The translations under genes and the position numbers were made by a program. From positions 505,001-569,000 of the forward strand of contig NZ_ATHQ01000001.1 in the NCBI RefSeq assembly GCF_000523275.1: a stretch of 64,000 nt of DNA, in the 5' to 3' direction. The notes beneath the pieces are model-generated. The model was not told the origin of the DNA and ran no database searches. It saw only the letters and a list, made by a program, of their open reading frames with translations. This stretch comes from Lebetimonas sp. JH292 (GTDB lineage: Bacteria > Campylobacterota > Campylobacteria > Campylobacterales > Nautiliaceae). Below, in pieces: positions 35,708 to 43,883 of this stretch; position 1 is the stretch's first letter, and each line of letters starts with the position of its first letter.

Positions 35708-37137
35708 TACATACCTCCAAGAAAGCCGAATGCTTGATTTGCCAAATCAAAAATAGGCTGTGGATTTATTCCAAAATAAACAATTAAAACGGCAAAAACT
35801 GCCAAAGCAAATTTTTCTGCAATAGTCATTGAAAAATCGGATTTTATTACCGTGTCTGATGCTTCGCCGTGAATCGAACGTCTTACAGCCCAAATTATAT
35901 AACCGGCACTTATCAAACTTCCCAAAGCAATTATTGCTATCCACCAGCCATAGGCTTTAATAGCGGAAACTATAATTGTAAGTTCACCTACAAATCCCAT
36001 TGTTCCTGGAAGTCCTAAAGCTGCCATACCGGCTAAAATAAATATTGCGGAAGCATATGGCGCATATTTCATAATACCTCCCATTTCATCCATATACCAA
36101 GTATGTGTTTTATGATGCAACCATCCTGCAATTAAAAACAATGGTGATATAACAAGAGCATGCCCTATCATTTCATATAAAGCCGCACTAAGCCCGTCAT
36201 ATGTCATAGTAGAAACAGCAACCACAACAAGACCCATATGTGATATTGAAGAATAAGCAACCATTCTTTTAATATGTCTTTCAAATATGGCAAGCATACC
36301 TGCAAAAAGTGTTGTTGTAAGCCCTATAATTACCATCCAAATAGCAAACTCTTTTGTAGCTGCAGGCATAAGCTCAACAGTAAATCTGATAAGCCCGTAA
36401 GCACCCATTTTAAGTAAAACTCCTGCCAATAATACAGAAATTGAACTAGGCGCTTCTACGTGTGCGACAGGAAGCCACGTATGAAGTGGAAACACGGGCA
36501 GCTTCGCTGCAAATCCTAAAAACATCAGCCACCATATAAGTGCTGGTGTAGTAAGTGCCGCCTCTTTGATTAATGTTAAATCCCAGTATCCTGTCTGTTT
36601 GAATAAAAGAAAAAATCCTACAAACATAAACATTGCAAAAACGTGTGTAAAGAGGAAAAATTTTATTGCAGCATATATTCTTTTTTCTCCTCCCCAAATT
36701 CCTACAAGAAAATACATCGGAACCAAAGTCAATTCCCAGAAAATAAAAAACCATAATACATTAGTGGTCATAAAAACACCGAAAATAGGACCGCTGAACA
36801 TAATGAGCAAACTAAAATATGCCGCTTGGTTTTTTTCTTCCCAGGACGTAAATACAACAAGAATCAATAAAGCTGATGTTAAAAGCAGCATTGCAATACT
36901 CAAAGCATCAACCCTAAGTGTCAAATCAAACCCAAACTGAGGAACGTTTAAATAATTTCCAAGCTCCAAAAATCCAACCTGAGGCAAATCTTTATACCAG
37001 CTAAACGCAATAAAAAATTCCACAATAAACCAGCCGAGTGCTATATATTTTGTATATTGTGGAGTTGATTTTGTCAAATAATAAACTAATACCGATAAAA
37101 ATATCGGCGCAAAAATAATATCTACCGCTACCATCAC
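35707..37137 (-). CDS. nuoM: Complex I subunit NuoM
   Basis: 476 residues of antiporter-like membrane protein. Hallmarks: KLPVFPLHTWLPVAHVEAPS, SVLLAGVLLKMGAYGLIR and RHIKRMVAYSSISHMGLVVV, with the conserved lysine and glutamate of the proton channel (LTLVPMYFLVGIWGG has the E/T region before it). Four bases overlap with nuoL. The ATG at 37137 or 37134 may be used. Confidence 0.95.
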   Translation of the reverse strand: MMVAVDIIFAPIFLSVLVYYLTKSTPQYTKYIALGWFIVEFFIAFSWYKDLPQVGFLELGNYLNVPQFGFDLTLRVDALSIAMLLLTSALLILVVFTSWEEKNQAAYFSLLIMFSGPIFGVFMTTNVLWFFIFWELTLVPMYFLVGIWGGEKRIYAAIKFFLFTHVFAMFMFVGFFLLFKQTGYWDLTLIKEAALTTPALIWWLMFLGFAAKLPVFPLHTWLPVAHVEAPSSISVLLAGVLLKMGAYGLIRFTVELMPAATKEFAIWMVIIGLTTTLFAGMLAIFERHIKRMVAYSSISHMGLVVVAVSTMTYDGLSAALYEMIGHALVISPLFLIAGWLHHKTHTWYMDEMGGIMKYAPYASAIFILAGMAALGLPGTMGFVGELTIIVSAIKAYGWWIAIIALGSLISAGYIIWAVRRSIHGEASDTVIKSDFSMTIAEKFALAVFAVLIVYFGINPQPIFDLANQAFGFLGGM

Positions 37138-38984
37138 AGACCCTTTACAATTATTAAGATTGCCAATACAATAATTGCAACACCGATAACCATTTGTCCC
37201 ATATATGTTCCTATTTTACCAGTATGCCCTATTCTGAAGATTTTATAAATTCTGTAACTTGTAGGGACGCTCCCGTCAACAATATAATCGACAACATAAG
37301 TGTCAAACCATCTTGCAGATGCCGCAAGGGCATTTACTATTATATTTTTGCTAACCCAGGTAATCATCGCCTCCACATAATAACCGTTGAATAGAATTTG
37401 ATGAATTGTCTGCACAAAATGGTGGGACCCTATTTTATAAAGTAAGTTCAGTCCTTTTACATAAAGCCCCACAACAATTAAGAAAATAACAAACATAGTT
37501 GTAAGCATAAATATACCAAGCCAGGCTATATGCTCTTCTACACCAGCTTCTCCTGTAATATAATGTACTATATTACTTTGCCAAATAGCAATAATAAGTG
37601 TTATAAAAGCCAATATTCCAAGAGGCAGTCTAATCCACAAATTACTTGGTTTATGTACGCTTCCCGCTATATCTTCATTTCTCGGTTCTCCCAAGAAAAC
37701 CAAAATCCAAAGTCTTGTAATATAAGCGATTGAAAGAAGCGCCGCTATTGTTACAAAAATTTTAGTAAATTCATTTCCGTGAAGCCATGCTGCCGTTACA
37801 ACCATTTCTTTTGAAAAAAATCCGCTAAACGGAGGAACCCCCGCCAAAGAAAGTGAGCCCATGGCCATAAACAAGGCTATATAAGGAGCTTTTTTTACTA
37901 ATCCCCCCAGTTTCCATGCATCTTTTGTGTGATGGGAAATATATATAATAGCACCTGCACTTAAGAACAATAACGCTTTAAAAATAGCATGATTTACCAA
38001 ATGCATCATTCCGGCAGCCAAACTTCCGACTCCAAGGCCTACAAAAGCAATTGAAAGATGTGACATTGTTGAATAAGCGAGTATTTTTTTAATCTCTTTT
38101 TGTACAAGAGCAGAAGTTGAGCCTATAAATGCCGAAAGAGCGGCAACATTTGCCACAACATATAACGCATCTGTATAAGCATAAAAATCAAAAAGTCTTG
38201 CCACTATATAAATACCGCTGTTAACCATTGTAGCACCATGGATAAGAGCTGAAACTGTAGTAGGACCTTCCATTGCATTCATTAGCCAAGGATATAATGG
38301 AAACTGCCCTGATTTACCGATTGCACCCATAAAAATAAAAAGAGCTGCAACCAGCGCAACTGTTTTATTAATCTCTCCTGCATCTGCTAAATGATTTAGC
38401 TCTACTAAATTAACTGTTCCTACATAATAATAAAGTAGTCCAATTGCTGCTAAAATAAATATATCACCAAATCTTGTATATAAAAATGCTTGCATACCTG
38501 CATTAGCAGCAGATTTTTTATAATACCAGAAACTGATTAAAGCATAACTTGCAAGACCCATAAATTCCCAGCCGACAAACGCGCCTATCAAATCTTTTGT
38601 AATTACAAGCAGTATCATCCCGCCTATAAAAAACAATACTTTTGCGTAATATCTCGGTTGGTCCGGATCACTTCCCATATAATCATGTGCAAAATGAATA
38701 TCAGCAAACCCAAGACCGGTCGCTATCAAAAGCATTACAATGGAAAGATGGTCTATATAAATTCCAAAAGGCAAATTAATTTCACCGTAATGAATCCATG
38801 TATAATCAATATTTATAGGAGAGCCTGAATGTGTTAAAAATATAACAATACTTGCCAAAAACAATATTGCACCTGTAACTTCTGCTACCCAAAAAGCCAG
38901 AGGCTGTTTTAGTTTACCTAAAACATACGCCAATACTGCACCGATAAACGGAGCGTATAATAAAATGTTTACTGCATTATTCAT
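37134..38984 (-). CDS. nuoL: Complex I subunit NuoL
   Basis: 616 residues. Antiporter motifs: GKSGQFPLYPWLMNAMEGPT, TVSALIHGATMVNSGIYIVA, and KKILAYSTMSHLSIAFVGLG. The C-terminal third carries the extra helices and the lateral arm typical of NuoL. It overlaps nuoK by eight bases. Confidence 0.95.
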   Translation of the reverse strand: MNNAVNILLYAPFIGAVLAYVLGKLKQPLAFWVAEVTGAILFLASIVIFLTHSGSPINIDYTWIHYGEINLPFGIYIDHLSIVMLLIATGLGFADIHFAHDYMGSDPDQPRYYAKVLFFIGGMILLVITKDLIGAFVGWEFMGLASYALISFWYYKKSAANAGMQAFLYTRFGDIFILAAIGLLYYYVGTVNLVELNHLADAGEINKTVALVAALFIFMGAIGKSGQFPLYPWLMNAMEGPTTVSALIHGATMVNSGIYIVARLFDFYAYTDALYVVANVAALSAFIGSTSALVQKEIKKILAYSTMSHLSIAFVGLGVGSLAAGMMHLVNHAIFKALLFLSAGAIIYISHHTKDAWKLGGLVKKAPYIALFMAMGSLSLAGVPPFSGFFSKEMVVTAAWLHGNEFTKIFVTIAALLSIAYITRLWILVFLGEPRNEDIAGSVHKPSNLWIRLPLGILAFITLIIAIWQSNIVHYITGEAGVEEHIAWLGIFMLTTMFVIFLIVVGLYVKGLNLLYKIGSHHFVQTIHQILFNGYYVEAMITWVSKNIIVNALAASARWFDTYVVDYIVDGSVPTSYRIYKIFRIGHTGKIGTYMGQMVIGVAIIVLAILIIVKGL

Positions 38985-39285
38985 CTCTCACCGCCTTATC
39001 CAGGTTATCAGGTATTATTTCGCCTGTCATCCTTGAACTTAATATAAATATCAAAATACCTGCTGCCGCTTCAAGTGTGGCAATAACTATAATTACATAA
39101 GCTACGGCCAAACATCTTGTAAATCCAAAATGATACGCCGCACTTGCCAAAAGCAGAATTACCGCATTTAAAAGCATTTCAAGAGAAAAAAATATTTTTA
39201 AAAAATCACTTTTACTTGTAACACCGTATAATCCTACGCCAAAAAGCATAAGCGCAAAAAAAGCGTCAATATAAAAATTAACCAT
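38977..39285 (-). CDS. nuoK: Complex I subunit NuoK
   Basis: 102 residues, three membrane helices: FALMLFGVGLYGVTSKSDFL, KIFFSLEMLLNAVILLLASA and VIVIATLEAAAGILIFILSS. The two membrane glutamates (in SLEM and TLEA) used in proton transfer are both present. Confidence 0.94.
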   Translation of the reverse strand: MVNFYIDAFFALMLFGVGLYGVTSKSDFLKIFFSLEMLLNAVILLLASAAYHFGFTRCLAVAYVIIVIATLEAAAGILIFILSSRMTGEIIPDNLDKAVRDE

Positions 39286-39287
39286 TT

Positions 39288-39755
39288 TTATTCCTTTTCA
39301 TGTTTTAGAGTGTACAGCATTCTAATACTTCCATATAATATGCTTGCTCCCACTACACCTGTAAAAATCGCTATTTCAGCATAAAAATCGGTAAACACCT
39401 TTACCTGTTCTTCAAGAGGTATAGGCTTGCCGGCATTTGAAATTTCAGGCATTAAAAACGGAATTATCACCAACCCTATCAAAACAAACGTAACAACCGC
39501 AACAGCCCACGGCCTAATTTTAAATTCAGGAAATTTAGCCCCTATAACCGTCACACCGAAAAGTGTTAAAACAACAATCCCCCCGGTATATACAAATATT
39601 TGGAAAAGTCCTAAAAATTTTTCACCCATTCCTATATAATATATACCGAGTAAAAACATCATCGTAACAAATGACATCACGGCACCCACGGTATTTTTTT
39701 GTGTTAGACTCATAACAGCAAGGACTAATGCCAAAAATAAAATCAGTATACTCAT
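39288..39755 (-). CDS. nuoJ: Complex I subunit NuoJ
   Basis: 155 residues, five membrane helices. The FQIFVYTGGIVVLTLFGVTV region is the NuoJ signature with its conserved glycine-rich helix that links the quinone site and membrane arm. It starts with ATGA, which would overlap the intended TGA of nuoI (see nuoI). Confidence 0.94.
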   Translation of the reverse strand: MSILILFLALVLAVMSLTQKNTVGAVMSFVTMMFLLGIYYIGMGEKFLGLFQIFVYTGGIVVLTLFGVTVIGAKFPEFKIRPWAVAVVTFVLIGLVIIPFLMPEISNAGKPIPLEEQVKVFTDFYAEIAIFTGVVGASILYGSIRMLYTLKHEKE

Positions 39756-40305
39756 TTTTCCTCTCCTTTTGGAGCTTCAGACTCTTGTTTTTTAGCTTCA
39801 GCTTCTGCCTTCTTTTTTTAGCTTCAGCTTCTGCCTTCTTTTTAGCCAGCATCTCAGCTTTTTTTCTTGCTTTTTCCTCTTCTTCTTTTTTCTTCTTTTC
39901 AATCCACTCTTCCGGCACGTCAGCCCTTACCCAGAAATTTTCAAGAGTGTCGTGTGTTCCGTTTTGAGTTATCATTTCTATATCCCCGCCTGAAAGTTTA
40001 ATGGCTTTTTCAGGTTTGGTAGGGCACACATCTTCACATAAACCGCAAAAAATACAAATAGCTAAATTTACTTCCGGTACTTTATTCGGTCTTTTAATAG
40101 GAAGCGGTTTCATTTTAATAGCGTCTACAGGACAAATTTTATTACATGCATCGCATCCGGTACATATATCATATCTTACAACATGCCTTCCCCTGAAAAC
40201 GGAAGATTTGTGAGCCGGTTCTTTTACCACATCTTTAATGGCCTCTCTCGGCTCGGTTACTGCTTTTAAAACCCTTAATACTCTTTCGCTAATCTGGAAT
40301 AACAT
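39622..40305 (-). CDS. nuoI: Complex I subunit NuoI with frameshifted C-terminal tail
   Basis: Two 4Fe-4S ferredoxin motifs are intact: CTGCDACNKICPVDAIK and CIFCGLCEDVCPTKPEKAI. A charged tail of K, E and A follows, made by tandem copies of a 25-base unit (KKKAEAEAKKKAEAEA). A run of seven A (T at 39813-39819) shifts the frame, so the tail reads RRQKLKLKNKSLKLQKERK to 39622. With six A it would end KKQESEAPKGEEK and stop at 39752, overlapping the nuoJ start as elsewhere in this operon. The cluster-binding part is not affected. Confidence 0.88.
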   Translation of the reverse strand: MLFQISERVLRVLKAVTEPREAIKDVVKEPAHKSSVFRGRHVVRYDICTGCDACNKICPVDAIKMKPLPIKRPNKVPEVNLAICIFCGLCEDVCPTKPEKAIKLSGGDIEMITQNGTHDTLENFWVRADVPEEWIEKKKKEEEEKARKKAEMLAKKKAEAEAKKRRQKLKLKNKSLKLQKERKNEYTDFIFGISPCCYESNTKKYRGCRDVICYDDVFTRYILYRNG

Positions 40306-40306
40306 T

Positions 40307-41278
40307 TTAAGCTCCTAATATATAAATTCTTGCAAATGTAACCCAAACCAAATTGAGTATAGCCATAGGCGTGAGCCAGCTCCAGGTAAATTTTAACATC
40401 TGATCAAGCCTGAGTCTTGGATTTGACGCTCTTATTGCAACAACCATAATGGCAATTAAAACTATTTTAATAAACAGCCACCAAAAACTCTCAAACCCCA
40501 ATCCTCTGTATCCGCCGAAAAAAAGCACCACCGCACTGGCACTTACAACAAGTATTTCGGTAAATCCCGCAAATTTAAGCAAAATATAATTTGTTCCGGA
40601 ATATTCAGTATAAAATCCGTAAACAATTTCCTGTTCCGCATCCGGAATATTAAAAGGAGGCTGCTCAAGAATTCCAAGCATTGCTATAATATAAATAATC
40701 GCACCCGGCAGTAAAATCAATGTAGTAAGCCATGTGTTACTTTCCATAATTTCATATAAATTCATAGTTCCAAAAAGAACTGCCGGTGAGAGTGAAGCAA
40801 GAAAAAACGGCGATTCCATTGACAACATTTGTGAAAGTATTCTCATCCCTCCAAGAAGAGAATATTTGTTATTACTTCCAAAACCTGTAAGGAACAGTAA
40901 AAACGGTTCAACCCCTATTAATACAACAAGTCCCAAAACTCCGTAATTTGTATCTATAATCCCATGCCCGTTATTAACCAAAGGACTCCATGGAATTAAA
41001 AACACGGGAAGTGCAGCCACCAAAGGGGCAATTATGGGAATAATATTAAAAAGATACGGATCAGCACTTTTAGGAGTAACACTTTCTTTTACCAAAAGTT
41101 TAAACACATCATATACTGTTTGTAAGCTGCCGGCAGGCCCGTTAAAATGAGGACCCACTCTTTTATGAACATAAGCCAGAGCTTTTCTTGAAAAATAAAA
41201 AATAAAAAAAGTCCAGCAAAGTAAAAATATAAATCCAGGAAACACAAAAATATAAAAAAGTATTTCACCTATTCCCAT
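40307..41278 (-). CDS. nuoH: Complex I subunit NuoH
   Basis: 323 residues, about eight membrane helices. It has the quinone-site loops FSRKALAYVHKRVGPHFNGP and EQPPFNIPDAEQEIVYGFYT-EYSG (both strongly conserved in NuoH and in HycD-type hydrogenase subunits). It sits between nuoCD and nuoI in the core order. Confidence 0.94.
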   Translation of the reverse strand: MGIGEILFYIFVFPGFIFLLCWTFFIFYFSRKALAYVHKRVGPHFNGPAGSLQTVYDVFKLLVKESVTPKSADPYLFNIIPIIAPLVAALPVFLIPWSPLVNNGHGIIDTNYGVLGLVVLIGVEPFLLFLTGFGSNNKYSLLGGMRILSQMLSMESPFFLASLSPAVLFGTMNLYEIMESNTWLTTLILLPGAIIYIIAMLGILEQPPFNIPDAEQEIVYGFYTEYSGTNYILLKFAGFTEILVVSASAVVLFFGGYRGLGFESFWWLFIKIVLIAIMVVAIRASNPRLRLDQMLKFTWSWLTPMAILNLVWVTFARIYILGA

Positions 41279-41287
41279 TTTATCTCC

Positions 41288-42943
41288 TTATCTGTCTAAA
41301 TCGCCCTGACATATATGCATACTTCCGTAAAGCAGCGGAATGTCAGATAATGTTTTTCCTCTAATCAATGTATCAAGCACCATTGTATGGTTTACACTCG
41401 GAGCTTTAAGTTTAAGTCTGTAAGGGCTGGTTGCTTTTTCACCTGTTACTAAATGCATAAGCATTTCGCCTCTCGCCCATTCAACTCTTGCAACAGCCTC
41501 ACCTTTTGGAAGTCTTTTTGGAATTCTTACCAAATGATCTTTCATTGGGTCCATTTCTCCCGCTTCAATACCTGCTTCAATTTTTTTCATTGCCTGTTTA
41601 ATTAAATCAATAGCCTGGTTTATTTCTTTATAGATTATAAAAAGTCTGTCTCTTGCATCACCGTTTTCACAGGTTACATAATCTATTTCAAGCTCCCCAT
41701 AAGCAGCATAAGGTTCATCTATTCTTACATCTGTTTTATATCCGCTCGCTCTGGCTATAGGACCTGCTAAATAATAAGTTTCGACATCATCTTTTGTAAA
41801 CATTCCAAGATTTTTTGCCCGTGTGGTCATAAGCGGATTTTTCATAAAAATATCTTCGATATCAGGTTTAACATTTTCCCATTTTTTAATTGCTTTTTCT
41901 ATTTCCCCAAACCATGTTTTATAATCACTTAAAGGAAACCTCACTCCCCCCGGTTCAACGCTTGCGGTTGCGATTCTTGCCCCGCTGTAATCTTCCAATA
42001 CATCAAGGAAAAATTCCCTGATATCAAGCGTCCACATTAAAAATGTCTGAAGGCCCATTGTTCCGAAAAATCCACCGACAGAAAGTAAATGAGATGCAAT
42101 TCTTCCTGTTTCACCTAAAATCACCCTCATAAATTTGGCAAAAGGGGTTATTTCTTTTCCAGCAATCTCTTCTACCGCCTGGGAATAACAAATCATAGGA
42201 TTGGGATTGTCCATAAAGCAGATTCTCTCAACCGCTGTAATAGCCCCTATAAAATCTTTTCTCTCAACTAAATTTTCAAGTGCTCTCCATACATATCCTA
42301 TGTCTGGGTCTATTTTTTCAATAATTTCCCCGTTTGTGGTAACTTTTAACCTAATCGGCCCGCTTGCAGGATGCGTAGGCCCCCAGTTTAATATTGTATG
42401 AGCGCTCTCATGCCCTATTTTTTGCTCATTTTCATCGAAATCATCAAAAAAATCTTTTGTAATAATATTAATATTTTCTATTAAATTTTTTTCATGGGAA
42501 ACCCAGTCAAAATCTTTTCTGAAAGGAAATTTTCCGTAAAAATCCTGGGAAATTAAAAAATACCTGAGATTCGGATGATTTTTAAATTTTACTCCGAAAG
42601 TCGAATAAGCCTCAAGTTCATGCCAATCGGCACTCGGAAAAAGAGGGGTAATTGAATCAATTTCACATTTTTCAAGCTCTCTTGGTAAATCAACTTTAAG
42701 CCATACATTTCTTTTATTTTTTAAATCTTCCAAAAAATAATTCATCTCAATTTTATCTTCATCTATAAAATCGGTAGGTGAAACGGTTGAGCAGGTTTTA
42801 AGCCCCTCTTCTTTAAGGGCTTTTACAACATTTAACAAATCATCTTTATTTTTAAGTTTTGTTTTTAGCCATGTTTTTTTGTAATCTTCAATATATTCAT
42901 TTTCATAATTTTTTAAAATATCTTTAAGTTTCTCCATTGCCAT
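41288..42943 (-). CDS. nuoCD: Fused complex I subunit NuoCD, hydrogenase-like
   Basis: 551 residues; NuoC-like part about 1-165 (SADWHELEAYSTFGVKFKNH), NuoD-like part about 180-551 starting NWGPTHPASGPIRLKV. The NuoD part contains DIGYVWRALENLVERKDF, then AVERICFMDNPNPMICYSQA, text that matches the large subunit of group 4 NiFe hydrogenases better than standard NuoD. The CxxC pairs of those enzymes appear as C242-x-x-D245 and C546-x-x-D549, so the NiFe site should be absent but only one residue per pair has changed. It oxidises or reduces quinone with NuoB. Confidence 0.9.
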   Translation of the reverse strand: MAMEKLKDILKNYENEYIEDYKKTWLKTKLKNKDDLLNVVKALKEEGLKTCSTVSPTDFIDEDKIEMNYFLEDLKNKRNVWLKVDLPRELEKCEIDSITPLFPSADWHELEAYSTFGVKFKNHPNLRYFLISQDFYGKFPFRKDFDWVSHEKNLIENINIITKDFFDDFDENEQKIGHESAHTILNWGPTHPASGPIRLKVTTNGEIIEKIDPDIGYVWRALENLVERKDFIGAITAVERICFMDNPNPMICYSQAVEEIAGKEITPFAKFMRVILGETGRIASHLLSVGGFFGTMGLQTFLMWTLDIREFFLDVLEDYSGARIATASVEPGGVRFPLSDYKTWFGEIEKAIKKWENVKPDIEDIFMKNPLMTTRAKNLGMFTKDDVETYYLAGPIARASGYKTDVRIDEPYAAYGELEIDYVTCENGDARDRLFIIYKEINQAIDLIKQAMKKIEAGIEAGEMDPMKDHLVRIPKRLPKGEAVARVEWARGEMLMHLVTGEKATSPYRLKLKAPSVNHTMVLDTLIRGKTLSDIPLLYGSMHICQGDLDR

Positions 42944-42946
42944 CCC

Positions 42947-43420
42947 TTAAAATTTCATTTGTTTCCAGAGACCGCCCTGACTTGACGCACTCGGCTCGCC
43001 TCTTTTTATTTTTTCTTTAAGTTCTTCAAGTCCGGCAATAATTGCTTCCGGTTTTGGAGGACAGCCCGCCACAAACACATCTGCAGGCAGAATTTCGGTC
43101 ATATTTTTAATTACCGATGGAGAATCATTATAAGGACCCCCGTCAAACGCACATGCACCGATTGCCACAACATATCTGGGCTCCGGCATCTGCTCGTATG
43201 TTCTAAGAAGAGCCGGAAGAATTTTTTTGCTTACAAGCCCTGTAATAAAAATAATATCGGCCTGTCTCGGAGTCGGCGTCATTATATATCCGTATCTTTC
43301 CCAGTCATATCTCGGCCCCATGGATGCCAACATTTCAAGAGAGCAGCAGCCGCTACAAAAATGGACAATCCAAGGAGATTTACTCCTTGCATAATTAAAG
43401 AAATCAAGCACTTTTAGCAT
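42947..43420 (-). CDS. nuoB: Complex I subunit NuoB
   Basis: 157 residues. It carries the N2 cluster nearest the quinone site. Ligands: C25 and C26 (with an extra C22 giving CxxCC in HFCSGCCSLEM), C90 in IGACAFDGGPY and C120 in VAGCPPKPEAI. Hydrogenase small subunits have CxxC at this place, while NuoB usually has only CC; both patterns are present here. Overlaps nuoA by 17 bases. Confidence 0.94.
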   Translation of the reverse strand: MLKVLDFFNYARSKSPWIVHFCSGCCSLEMLASMGPRYDWERYGYIMTPTPRQADIIFITGLVSKKILPALLRTYEQMPEPRYVVAIGACAFDGGPYNDSPSVIKNMTEILPADVFVAGCPPKPEAIIAGLEELKEKIKRGEPSASSQGGLWKQMKF

Positions 43421-43742
43421 TTCTATACTCCTTCATACTGATAGTAATAGCCGCAAACAGCAATACACCAAATATCATGGCCCAATTTAAGGCATTTTTA
43501 TTATCTGCAAAAACAAACAAAGAAAAGAAAAGTCCAGCCATATCAAAAACAATAAATGCAATCGCAAAAATAAAATAATTGAAATTGGCTTTGTTTGGAA
43601 CTTCACTGCTTGGCGGAAGTCCGCATTCAAAATGATCGTTTTTAATTTCACCAGGATTGTAAGGTGCCACTATTATACCCAAGAGATACAATAAAACTAC
43701 CCCTGTAATCAGACCTGCGGCTATTGCCAAAATCAAACCCAT
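43404..43742 (-). CDS. nuoA: Complex I subunit NuoA
   Basis: 112 residues, three membrane helices, with HFECGLPPSSEV and NYFIFAIAFIVFDMAGLFFS (the ECG loop and FD motif of NuoA). It is the first gene of the operon A-B-CD-H-I-J-K-L-M-N-pflA. A TTATACT-like box lies about 20 bases upstream of 43742. Confidence 0.93.
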   Translation of the reverse strand: MGLILAIAAGLITGVVLLYLLGIIVAPYNPGEIKNDHFECGLPPSSEVPNKANFNYFIFAIAFIVFDMAGLFFSLFVFADNKNALNWAMIFGVLLFAAITISMKEYRNAKSA

Positions 43743-43883
43743 TTTATCTCCTTTTTAATTTCAGTATAACAAAATTATAAAATATTTTTTCTCAGTTTAA
43801 TAATTATAAGAAAAAATTATGAAAAAACAAATCTTTACAAAAATTTTACAGGTTTTATGTTACATTAAGTAATAAATATATAT
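43743..43883. other. Intergenic region upstream of nuoA
   Basis: About 140 AT-rich bases containing the probable nuo promoter (minus strand) and the 3' side of the AAA+ gene. No repeat was seen. Confidence 0.3.

Noticed and set aside
36446-36754. Minus-strand frame inside nuoM
   Set aside because: Shadow of a conserved membrane gene; composition and start are unconvincing.
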